Origin: an uncultured Bacteriovorax sp.
GTDB taxonomy: Bacteria > Bdellovibrionota > Bacteriovoracia > Bacteriovoracales > Bacteriovoracaceae
Direction of reading: 5' to 3'
Length of the DNA: 15,492 bases
NCBI GenBank assembly: GCA_946482295.1
Contig: CAMLRB010000075.1
Location: forward strand, 1-15,492
Part shown: piece by piece, positions 6,367 to 13,242 of the stretch
Layout: the number at the start of each line of letters is the position of its first letter
Numbering within the stretch: position 1 is the stretch's first letter
Notes under the pieces: model-generated
Seen by the model: the letters and a program-made list of their open reading frames with translations, nothing else
Databases searched by the model: none
Told to the model about the DNA's origin: nothing
Position numbers and translations under genes: made by a program

Positions 6367-8256
6367 ATGGCGAAGCTCAAATTTCTTACATTTTTAGTAT
6401 TTTTCCTGGGGATTTCACTCAATTTCCCCAGCGCAAGCGCCGCATCTCCGCTGTGTGAGGAAACTTTTTCGACCAATAATCCTTGCGCCCCTCAAGATGG
6501 CAGATCGGTCAATCGCCCGCCGGGAAATCTAAGCCCCCTGGAGCAAAAACTATGGGTATCGGCCACTGCTGAGAGTTTTCAGGACATATACAAATTCAAG
6601 AAAGATCAATTCGCTAATATGTTTAGGCTAATCGAAAACGGCAAACTCGATGATAAAAAACTAGAGCCTGCAATTAAAAAAGAAATTGACGCCACAATGA
6701 ACGATGCTGAAACGCTTTTCGTTTTGGCCCAAACCATTAACAGCATCAAAGCACGTTTACAAATTTGTTATACAAAAAGTTTGTGTAGTGCCGGTGTACG
6801 TTCAGATCTTGAGTATCAGTTGCTTCAACTTCAGATTACAAAATCATCGATACTCGTAAAACGTCCGCTGTTCACCCATCCAAGTTTTGAAGAACAACTT
6901 CAAAAAACTACTGAAGACAATCCTGTCAGTTCAACTGAGATAAAAAAACTTATTAGTTATGCCAGTAGAGAAACGGCAGCAACACTTCTTGAACGTGTCG
7001 ATTCTTATTCTCGTTTTCTCGATGGCGATATGAAGGATCTTCCTTCAACGATTGCTGATGATTTTATTAACCGTTTTGAAATTGAAGGTTCACCAATAGG
7101 ACAAGAAAAATGGCTTTGCTCGCTGGCGAGCTCAAGGGAAAAAACAAGAGAGCGCGAGGCCTTCACTAAAAAAGGAATAGAAGTGTCTCTCTTGGTTCTT
7201 CCATTGGCCCTAGGTCCTTGGGGACGTTTTGGACTTTTAGGTGCTGAAACTTTGTTAGGAGCAAAACTTCTTCGATTTGGAATGACAGCTAAAGAAATCG
7301 ATGGAGCAGCTTGGCTGGTCCGAGCTGGATCAGGAATAGCGACAAACTCTCATTATTCAATGGAAGTACGCAAGACCGAGGCTGCTTGTAAAAATACTGA
7401 ACAAAATTTTTTCGTAAAACCAACAGTGGCCACTTTTGAAAATTACAATACATGTAAGGCCGAAGTTGGTGAAGCACGGTTCATTGAAACAATCAGCTGG
7501 ATTTCGGCCATTGGAGCAGAACTCCCTGGTCCTGCTTTTAAATTTTACAAAGCTAAATTTACTCCGCAAATGGTTCATACCAAAGAGGGCGCTCAAAACA
7601 TCGGTGAGCATTTACAAAAAAATCCCCTGACAAAAAAGCAATGGGCTAAAGAATTTGAAACCAAAGATCAAGGCCGATTTACTTATATGGACCTCTCAAA
7701 ACTGGAGAGAGTAAGTGATCATCAAATGCGTCAGGTACCTGATGATTACTGGAAATTTGTGGGTGATATTTATTCTGAACGGCTAAATCTCACACCTGAA
7801 GAGATCAAAAATTTCATTAAATCTAGTCAGGATTTTGCTCCAAGAACAAAACTCATCATCAATTCTACTGATTCTATAAAAGAGACAAAAACTTTTAACG
7901 GTGGAGTAGGAATTGTTGTGTCGGATCGTGCTCAAGATCTTCTTCCTGTTGAAAAAGCCGTAAGTAAAAATCTCACTCGTAAACCTGGTGAAAAAGTGGC
8001 GGAAATCGTTCGGCTTACAGTCTCGAAAGACGCTGATGCTGAGAAACTTTCAAAATCTCTGATCAATCAAGCGGCAGGTGCACTACTTCAAGATAAAGAT
8101 ATCAAAACTGTTTATATCTATACTTCTAAAATCCACGCCCGCCTCTATAAACGCATCGGAGTAAAGGCAGATAGCATCACACCAGAGGGAGATCGAGACG
8201 TTATCATCGCTTTAAGCCGCTCGGATGTGGAAAATTTATTGGCCAAGACCCGCTAG
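6367..8256 (+). CDS. Exported protein with C-terminal GNAT/FeeM-like acyltransferase domain
   Basis: 629 aa. Sec signal MAKLKFLTFLVFFLG... with likely cleavage after PSASA (25/26). Residues 26-260 are mainly helical, with scattered cysteines (30, 40, 134, 140, 251). Residues 270-325 are strikingly hydrophobic and Gly-rich (SLLVLPLALGPWGRFGLLGA) and could enter or span a membrane. Residues about 495-605 resemble the GNAT fold of N-acyl amino acid synthases (FeeM) and autoinducer synthases: a strand GGVGIVVSD (512-520), LLPVEKAV (525-532), then VAEIVRLTVS (544-553), a helix, VYIYTS (582-587) and HARLYKRIGV (590-599), the usual ARxYxRxG ending. Such domains move an acyl group from CoA or ACP to an amine. 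An exported version is odd because those donors are cytoplasmic. No Shine-Dalgarno; FliA-like box immediately upstream. Export is firm; the acyltransferase assignment is moderate. Confidence 0.7.
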   Translation: MAKLKFLTFLVFFLGISLNFPSASAASPLCEETFSTNNPCAPQDGRSVNRPPGNLSPLEQKLWVSATAESFQDIYKFKKDQFANMFRLIENGKLDDKKLEPAIKKEIDATMNDAETLFVLAQTINSIKARLQICYTKSLCSAGVRSDLEYQLLQLQITKSSILVKRPLFTHPSFEEQLQKTTEDNPVSSTEIKKLISYASRETAATLLERVDSYSRFLDGDMKDLPSTIADDFINRFEIEGSPIGQEKWLCSLASSREKTREREAFTKKGIEVSLLVLPLALGPWGRFGLLGAETLLGAKLLRFGMTAKEIDGAAWLVRAGSGIATNSHYSMEVRKTEAACKNTEQNFFVKPTVATFENYNTCKAEVGEARFIETISWISAIGAELPGPAFKFYKAKFTPQMVHTKEGAQNIGEHLQKNPLTKKQWAKEFETKDQGRFTYMDLSKLERVSDHQMRQVPDDYWKFVGDIYSERLNLTPEEIKNFIKSSQDFAPRTKLIINSTDSIKETKTFNGGVGIVVSDRAQDLLPVEKAVSKNLTRKPGEKVAEIVRLTVSKDADAEKLSKSLINQAAGALLQDKDIKTVYIYTSKIHARLYKRIGVKADSITPEGDRDVIIALSRSDVENLLAKTR

Positions 8257-8283
8257 ATTTTGCTACAAAGAACGCTCTTCTTA

Positions 8284-8307
8284 CGACTTATGTTGCGACT
8301 TATGTTT
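8284..8307 (+). repeat. 12-bp tandem duplication upstream of the 8321 gene
   Basis: CGACTTATGTTG (8284-8295) is followed directly by CGACTTATGTTT (8296-8307), 11 of 12 identical. It lies in the 64-bp gap just before the ribosome site at 8312. It could be a slippage duplication or a paired regulator or RNA-binding site; nothing favours either. Confidence 0.6.
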
Positions 8308-8320
8308 TTTTGGAGCTCCT

Positions 8321-8779
8321 ATGTTTTCTCGTCTTGAACACGAAGTACCCGCTGTTTATTTTCCAAAAGATTGGGCAGAAGGTTTAAAGCAAGTTTTGCT
8401 TAACATTTATGGTGAGCAGGCCATCAAAGAAGACAAAACATTTGAAGTCTATGGCTTTTCATACCCGTCAGAAGCTCTGCTCATCATCTCGTATGTGGGC
8501 CTTGATAAATTCGTCACTCCCATCACTCTTTTTGTCTCTGCCGATCTTTCAAAAGAAGCCGATCCTAAGAAAATGATCAATACAATGTTCGATTGCGCCG
8601 GCGTATTCTATGACTCATATTTTGCGGGCCAAAAAGATCTGGAAGAAGCTGGTGAAATCTTTGATGATTACACACTCGATTGGGATGAAACAGACTTCCA
8701 TGGCCAAAAAATATTCTATAGAGTGACTCGTGAAAATGTTGGTCTGACAATCCAGGCGAACGCTCTTTTGGGTGAGTAA
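8321..8779 (+). CDS. Small acidic cytosolic protein, unknown function
   Basis: 152 aa from the ATG at 8321. I chose this start because GGAG (8312-8315) lies five bases upstream and the peptide begins cleanly (MFSRLEHEVPAVYFPKDW); the frame is open further upstream, but those residues are Cys/aromatic-rich and look non-coding. There is no signal peptide or membrane segment, so it stays in the cytoplasm. The protein is rich in Asp/Glu (EEAGEIFDDYTLDWDE) with alternating hydrophobic strands, suggesting a small alpha/beta or mostly beta domain. I recognise no family. It sits between two genes for exported proteins, 64 bp after the GNAT-like gene with no terminator visible, so it may be cotranscribed. 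A role as partner, chaperone or self-protection protein for the exported products is only a guess from position and acidity. Confidence 0.75.
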   Translation: MFSRLEHEVPAVYFPKDWAEGLKQVLLNIYGEQAIKEDKTFEVYGFSYPSEALLIISYVGLDKFVTPITLFVSADLSKEADPKKMINTMFDCAGVFYDSYFAGQKDLEEAGEIFDDYTLDWDETDFHGQKIFYRVTRENVGLTIQANALLGE

Positions 8780-8808
8780 TATCATTTTCTTTGTGATCAT
8801 TTCTTCAC

Positions 8809-8835
8809 TCTAATTTACTCTCAAAAAGCCGATAA
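8809..8835 (+). promoter_or_regulatory. FliA (sigma-28)-like promoter, predicted leaderless
   Basis: TCTAATTT (8809-8816), exactly 11 bases, then a perfect GCCGATAA (8828-8835). The ATG of the next gene is at 8843, so the expected transcription start falls on or beside the start codon. There is no Shine-Dalgarno (ACTTCCT precedes the ATG). Same arrangement as at 6331-6369. Confidence 0.6.
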
Positions 8836-8842
8836 ACTTCCT

Positions 8843-9340
8843 ATGAAAACTTTAGGATTGTTTGTCATTTTATTTAACACATTTTTTCAACTTTCTTTTG
8901 CCAAAGGATTGGAAGATATTTCAATCTCTAGCTTTGAAAAAGAGAAAATCTCATCTTCTCATTACCGCTTTTACAAAAAAGGCACTGAGCTTTCAATTCA
9001 TGTGCAGACTGAACAGTTCGATCCTAAGTCTTTGTGGAGACCAGAATCCTTAGATCAAGATGTGCGTTTGATGTTTGATAAAAGACAACTCGCCTATTCA
9101 CTGCTTGGTTTTTCAGAAGCTCAAGTAGAAAAATATTCATTTCAAGATCGCACGTTCACTTTAGAAGGAAGTTACGTAAGACTTTCAGGAAAAAAAATAA
9201 ATTTCATCGAAAAGAATTTTTATTATCAAAATAGTTTTCTGCAAATCAAAATGATTGGACCAGAAAAACCTAGTGCTGATCTTATTGCCAAGGTCGTTAG
9301 TCAAATAGATCCCTTTTCATTGGCCATAGAGAATGATTAA
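8843..9340 (+). CDS. Small exported protein, unknown function
   Basis: 165 aa with a clear Sec signal MKTLGLFVILFNTFFQLSFA, likely cleaved before Lys21. The mature protein (about 145 aa) has no cysteine and alternates charged and aromatic residues in a pattern of beta strands (KINFIEKNFYYQNSFLQIKM), ending with a helix SADLIAKVVSQIDPF. I do not recognise the family; it has the look of small periplasmic proteins made of one curved sheet and a helix. Its start is fixed by the signal peptide, and no other start codon lies close upstream. The stop overlaps the start of the next gene by eight bases (9333-9340), so the two are almost certainly one transcript and probably work together. Expression is predicted from the FliA-like promoter immediately upstream. 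Confidence 0.8.
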   Translation: MKTLGLFVILFNTFFQLSFAKGLEDISISSFEKEKISSSHYRFYKKGTELSIHVQTEQFDPKSLWRPESLDQDVRLMFDKRQLAYSLLGFSEAQVEKYSFQDRTFTLEGSYVRLSGKKINFIEKNFYYQNSFLQIKMIGPEKPSADLIAKVVSQIDPFSLAIEND

Positions 9341-11540
9341 TAAGCTTTTCATTTTTATTATCTGCTTGAGCTTAAACTTCCCTGTTTTTGCTCAAATGTG
9401 TATCCCTTCTCAGTCTTCACCTGCTCAAAAGGCCATTTCGTTATGTAATAATGTCGATGATATTCTCTGTTGTAATGTTCCTGCTAAAGAACGTCGTGGC
9501 TGTAATGAGCGTGATCGTTCAATCGTCAACAAAGATATGACCGTTAATGAATTGTATGAGTTTGCTAAAGTTTGTTTTCAAGCTTCAGTCACATCGTTCA
9601 CTCAATTTTTCACGGAGTTTATACCTGAACTCGTTCGCGGTATTTGGAATGCAAGTTTAACCGTTGTTGAAGGAAACTTGTGGGACAAACTTCGTGGTGA
9701 ATGGGAATCCGCTCGTTCCCTGGCCACTGATATTCATGAAGCTGTTCGTGAAAACCCTGCGGCCTATTTTACCCATATCTGGGAACGTATTGTTGCAGCG
9801 GCGAGTGAAAACATTCAGAATTTTGACTGTTTGAAGCCAGAAGTGAAAGTTGAAAAAACTTGCAGTTTTGTTGTCGGCTACATGATGCCTCCATTGATTC
9901 TCGCTAAATTACTTGTCAAAGGTTACAAGGCAATCAAAGGTGCTGACTTCGTTCTAGGCAGAAAAAAGTTAGATCTTCAATTACATGGAGCTCATCTCGC
10001 TCAGAAAGAAATCAACGCGTTTAAATCTCTTTATGGAAAAGAACTTCAACTTCCTGAAGGAGCGAACAAACGCTTCATTCTTTACTCGAAACTTCAACAT
10101 ACTCTCAATCAAAAAGTCATTTACTTTGATGTTGAAAATGCCGTCCAGAAAAAACTCAATGACGTTGTCTTTAAAGATAAAGGGCTTGTGGATGCCATTA
10201 ACAATTCTTTTATGACGAAATTTAAAGCGCTTCTCGATGCTCATCCAGAATTAAAATCGAGAGTGCAGGGTGAATATAAAGACTACAAATCGTTTCGTCT
10301 GCTCCTAGCACTTAAAGAAGGAGATGATCCTAAAAAATTCACTAAAATGCTGACAGAGTTGCAGGCAAAAGCAGTTCAAAGTTTTTCAGATGATTTTGAA
10401 AAATTAGGAATGAACAAATCTATTCCTCCAATGACTGATGAAGCGGTTGATCCTCGTCGTTGGTTCCTTGCGGGAATTGGTGACACTCCTTTGGAAGCTA
10501 ATATGGCCGCAAGAGGAGCACGCACAAATTCACCGACAACCATTCAAACTTTTAAAAACCAGGAAAAAGTTCTACTTCGTGATGTATCAGTCATAGAGAA
10601 TTTACGTAAAAAAATAGCGAGTGAACCTCACCTTTTAGATTCAGGTGTATTGACCAAAACTCCAGAGGGATTGATTCCTTCCAAAGAAATGGTAGAAATT
10701 CTCCGTAAAAATAAACCCGATGCTTTCATGACAGCAGAAGAATACTCAGCTGCGATCAAATCAAAAGTGAAGACAATGTTTGGAAAAGACATAAGCGATG
10801 ACACCGTAACCAATATGACGAATTATTTTCAAAAAGTAGATTCGCTCTCACCTCCACTTTTCGTTGGCGAACGAACGATCATCAATCTTGCTGAAGCTGA
10901 ACGTGGAATTGTTTCGGTCGATTTTGCAGGTGCTGGTGTAAACAATGCTTTTGAGCAGATGCGTGCATTGGCGCAAACAACAACGAAACCGCTTGCTGAA
11001 TCTTTGCAAAAAATCCAATCACGGGTTGATGGCGTAACTGTAAATATGGATGAAGGAAAAAAATTCTTCGATGATGCTGTTAAAAAAACGGCCGGTGAAA
11101 AACATTCGACTCTCTTTTCAGGAGATGATGGAATTTTCATGCCGAAAGCAGAATTTATGGATCGAGATAAATATGAATTAATCAAAAAACTTGGATCGCA
11201 TGAATCACCTTCACAATTTAGATTGACGTTCGTTCGTTCCGAATATTCAAATGGAAAATCGATCCCTGCTCCTGAACGCACAAAAAGAATTGTTCAAGCT
11301 GAATCGATTGAGAAAAAATTGCGTGAAGCTGTCACAAAGGTGGATGGTCTCAGTACGCAACAAGGTCAGAAAATGTTGTTTGCTATCGACTACGTACCGA
11401 AAGAAGTTGGTGGAACTTTCAATCTCATTATTGGAGGAGCTAAACCGACAGCGGCTCAACTCAAAACGATTGAGGAAGCCTATAAAAAACTCTTGAAGGC
11501 CGAAAATGGTGAACACTTAGGGCGTATCGTAGTGCCGTAA
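9333..11540 (+). CDS. Large exported orphan protein with Cys-rich N-terminus
   Basis: 735 aa. Sec signal MINKLFIFIICLSLNFPVFA, cleaved before Gln21. The mature N-terminus is Cys-rich (23, 38, 46, 47, 57, 81; also 166 and 177), which suggests disulfides made outside the cytoplasm. A hydrophobic, Pro-containing segment at 178-197 (SFVVGYMMPPLILAKLLVKG) could be membrane-active or a transmembrane span. The rest is mostly charged and helical, with Lys/Glu-rich stretches, and a possible alpha/beta C-terminal region (QFRLTFVRSEY, later MLFAIDYV and GTFNLIIGGAKP). No catalytic motif or known family is recognised. It is translationally coupled to the small exported protein before it. Its overall plan (signal, Cys-bearing helical N-part, internal hydrophobic stretch, long C-part) resembles the 6367 product, so the two may be distant relatives or share a destination such as the prey envelope; that is inference. 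Its TAA abuts the opposite gene's stop at 11541. Confidence 0.8.
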   Translation: MINKLFIFIICLSLNFPVFAQMCIPSQSSPAQKAISLCNNVDDILCCNVPAKERRGCNERDRSIVNKDMTVNELYEFAKVCFQASVTSFTQFFTEFIPELVRGIWNASLTVVEGNLWDKLRGEWESARSLATDIHEAVRENPAAYFTHIWERIVAAASENIQNFDCLKPEVKVEKTCSFVVGYMMPPLILAKLLVKGYKAIKGADFVLGRKKLDLQLHGAHLAQKEINAFKSLYGKELQLPEGANKRFILYSKLQHTLNQKVIYFDVENAVQKKLNDVVFKDKGLVDAINNSFMTKFKALLDAHPELKSRVQGEYKDYKSFRLLLALKEGDDPKKFTKMLTELQAKAVQSFSDDFEKLGMNKSIPPMTDEAVDPRRWFLAGIGDTPLEANMAARGARTNSPTTIQTFKNQEKVLLRDVSVIENLRKKIASEPHLLDSGVLTKTPEGLIPSKEMVEILRKNKPDAFMTAEEYSAAIKSKVKTMFGKDISDDTVTNMTNYFQKVDSLSPPLFVGERTIINLAEAERGIVSVDFAGAGVNNAFEQMRALAQTTTKPLAESLQKIQSRVDGVTVNMDEGKKFFDDAVKKTAGEKHSTLFSGDDGIFMPKAEFMDRDKYELIKKLGSHESPSQFRLTFVRSEYSNGKSIPAPERTKRIVQAESIEKKLREAVTKVDGLSTQQGQKMLFAIDYVPKEVGGTFNLIIGGAKPTAAQLKTIEEAYKKLLKAENGEHLGRIVVP

Positions 11541-11966
11541 TTAATGTAGGGCTTTCGGAGCATCTAAAATCACACGTCCAGGAATTTCAATTTCTCCATC
11601 CGCATTTTTTTCAGCACCTTCAAAAATCTGCAATAACGTTGTTAATCCCGCTTTAATGCCGTCGATGGTTTCAGACGTCAGGTAGATATGGTTGTCGTAA
11701 ATTTCGAGCGCATATCGCTTTTCTGGCGTCGCTGTTGCGGGAAAATCATCAAGCAACTGACTCTTCTCTACTTCGATGATCACCAACGGACTATCAGTCA
11801 TCGATGAATTGCTTGGAAGACCTGTGATGTCTGCTGCCTGTTTGCAAAAGTTATTCACGATTCCTCTGAGGTTCGTGTCACTAAACTCGACGGAAATTGT
11901 ATCCGGAAGCACGAGCTTCTCTTGGTTGTATTCGACTTTGAGTGGTTCAGGAATGATTGTTTCCAT
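11541..11966 (-). CDS. Stand-alone GH20b-type (hexosaminidase N-terminal) domain protein
   Basis: 141 aa, no signal peptide. The sequence follows the N-terminal non-catalytic domain of family 20 beta-hexosaminidases: IIPEPLKVEYNQEKLVLPDT (4-23), a helix with AADITGLP (44-51), a strand LVIIEVEK, the EKRYALEIYDNHIYLTSE block, and DGIKAGLTTLLQIFEG, which corresponds to aGlxyGlqTLxQL. It ends with IPGRVILDAPKALH, exactly where a full enzyme has IxDxPRFxxRG and enters the catalytic barrel. The barrel, including its Asp-Glu catalytic pair, is absent, and the opposite-strand gene begins immediately, so it is not merely split. The protein cannot hydrolyse glycans by itself. It has a very good ribosome site (AAAGGAG at 11979-11973, six bases before the ATG), which argues against a decayed remnant. 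Binding partner unknown. Confidence 0.65.
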   Translation of the reverse strand: METIIPEPLKVEYNQEKLVLPDTISVEFSDTNLRGIVNNFCKQAADITGLPSNSSMTDSPLVIIEVEKSQLLDDFPATATPEKRYALEIYDNHIYLTSETIDGIKAGLTTLLQIFEGAEKNADGEIEIPGRVILDAPKALH

Positions 11967-12158
11967 GTGCGTCTCCTTTCATTGGAAAAGAGTGCAATCG
12001 ACATTCCTCTTTAATTTAGAGAGAGGTGCTTCATGTATGGAGAAACCCTTTTAATACCCGACTATGCTGCCTGGGTATGTGTCCTAAATTTTCAGAATTA
12101 TTCTATTATTCAGGAGAGAATTCTCAAGCATCAATAAATTTACTCCGTAAAAGAACCT
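11967..12158. other. Divergent intergenic region
   Basis: 192 bp between the GH20b-like gene and the AT-rich exported protein gene. It holds the strong ribosome site of the former (11979-11973), a perfect 10-bp palindrome GAGAATTCTC (12115-12124) that could be an operator, and TATTAT at 12104-12109 as a possible -10 for the plus strand without a matching -35. No FliA-like box and no RNA gene seen. Confidence 0.4.
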
Positions 12159-13079
12159 ATGAAACACCTAAAAAAAATCTTGTTAATATTGCTTCTATCA
12201 CTGAACTCACTGGCTTCTTATTCTCGTGATGATCCAAGCGATCAGTCAGATAGAGATCTACTACTAATCCATTCTATAGACTCTGAAAGCTCAGCAGCAT
12301 TAAAAATTAATATAAATCTTTTCGACAATGATCAGTTAAAGGGCTCGCCAATGGTCGAAATTTCACCTACCAATGTTACTTTTTTCGAAGACAATAAAGA
12401 ATCAAAAGCCTTCAGCGATTTTTACAAAAACAAAAAGTTCGATTTCAAACTAGCGAAGGATAAGCTAAAAAATTTAAACATTAGGACTTACAACGACTCA
12501 CTTGCTTTAATATTAGAATCTGAAAATAATGGGATTATTGAAACCAACTACAAAGGAAAAAAACTTTATTTCAGACTTCCTTCAAAAGGAAGACAGGACA
12601 CTTACTTCCTACGCTGGCGCTCGAGCGATTCGTTTGAACAGGCGAAAAATTTTATTCTCTCTTCAGAAAAGAATAAGCTTGCTCTAACGAAATTTAGAAA
12701 ATGTGTTGAACAAAAAAATGTTGAATGTTTATTAAGTTTGGATAAAAACTACATTCATGCTGTCCAATCGTACACAATACGGTCAGATGAAAAGCTTTGC
12801 GAGTTGTACCAAGCTAGAGATAAATACAAACCGTTCGATATTCCTCAGAATCAAAAGCTCAAAGCGAATTGGGAGCTGTATAGTAAACTGGCTAATTTCG
12901 AAGCCGATAAAGAACTCACGGAAGCAAGTTTGAGCGCAATTGAATTTGGTAAAGATAAGTTTGCTTTAATTAAAATGGTTAGTGAGTCAGTTTGCGGTGA
13001 ATCTTCTTTAGTAATCATGACATACAATGAGACCAATGGAAAAGAGCCTGAATTTAAAATTGAGTTGGATCCTTATTAG
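12159..13079 (+). CDS. AT-rich gene for an exported protein, unknown function
   Basis: 306 aa. Sec signal MKHLKKILLILLLSLNSLAS, with cleavage probably after Ala19 or Ser22. The mature protein is hydrophilic and Lys/Asp/Asn-rich, with several strand-like segments in the first half (GKKLYFRLP, TYFLRWRSS) and a mostly helical second half. Four cysteines (KCVEQKNVECLL, KLCELY, SVCGES) could form two disulfides. No recognised domain. The coding sequence is visibly more AT-rich than its neighbours, with more ATA, AGA and TTA codons, which hints at later acquisition but does not prove it. There is no Shine-Dalgarno just before the ATG (GTAAAAGAACCT); the only AGGAG is more than 40 bases upstream. 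It stands alone, divergent from the GH20b-like gene and convergent with the histone-like gene, with a terminator downstream at 13103-13138. Confidence 0.75.
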   Translation: MKHLKKILLILLLSLNSLASYSRDDPSDQSDRDLLLIHSIDSESSAALKININLFDNDQLKGSPMVEISPTNVTFFEDNKESKAFSDFYKNKKFDFKLAKDKLKNLNIRTYNDSLALILESENNGIIETNYKGKKLYFRLPSKGRQDTYFLRWRSSDSFEQAKNFILSSEKNKLALTKFRKCVEQKNVECLLSLDKNYIHAVQSYTIRSDEKLCELYQARDKYKPFDIPQNQKLKANWELYSKLANFEADKELTEASLSAIEFGKDKFALIKMVSESVCGESSLVIMTYNETNGKEPEFKIELDPY

Positions 13080-13102
13080 TTCGTTTCTTAAAATTTTTGG
13101 TG

Positions 13103-13138
13103 AATAAAAAAGGCCCGCAAAAGCAGGCCCATTTATTA
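13103..13138 (-). terminator. Intrinsic terminator of the histone-like gene
   Basis: On the minus strand GGCCTGC, loop TTTT, GCGGGCC, then TTTTTT. In that RNA the seven-pair stem is unbroken (one U-G wobble), whereas on the plus strand the same position is a C/A mismatch and the following U tract is broken (CATTTATT). It therefore works best for minus-strand transcripts ending downstream of 13243. The flanking AATAAA and TTTATT may still let it stop the plus-strand gene at 13079. Confidence 0.8.
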
Positions 13139-13213
13139 ACTTGATTTTCTTTTTACTTCTACTAGCCCCGACTCGTTTGAAAAAGTTTTCCTATTCACGA
13201 GATGGAACAAGTT

Positions 13214-13236
13214 GAAATGCTCCACTGGAGCATTTC
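13214..13236 (-). other. Perfect inverted repeat just after the histone-like gene
   Basis: GAAATGCTCC (13214-13223) and GGAGCATTTC (13227-13236) form a perfect 10-bp stem with a 3-base loop, six bases beyond the stop codon at 13243. No U tract follows on either strand, so it is more likely an mRNA 3'-stabilising hairpin or a protein site than an intrinsic terminator. Confidence 0.5.
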
Positions 13237-13242
13237 ACGGGT

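Noticed and set aside
8225..8320. N-terminal extension of the 8321 gene (32 more codons)
   Set aside because: It overlaps the upstream gene, is Cys/aromatic-rich, lacks a ribosome site and covers the tandem repeat; GGAG at 8312 points to the ATG at 8321.
10829..11281. A 150-codon minus-strand frame inside the 9333-11540 gene
   Set aside because: It lies opposite a long gene with signal peptide and good coding pattern; no start signal, and Ser-rich composition typical of an antisense shadow.
12026..12229. Small plus-strand frame overlapping the start of the 12159 gene
   Set aside because: No ribosome site; its end overlaps the signal-peptide coding region in another frame, and its composition is not protein-like.
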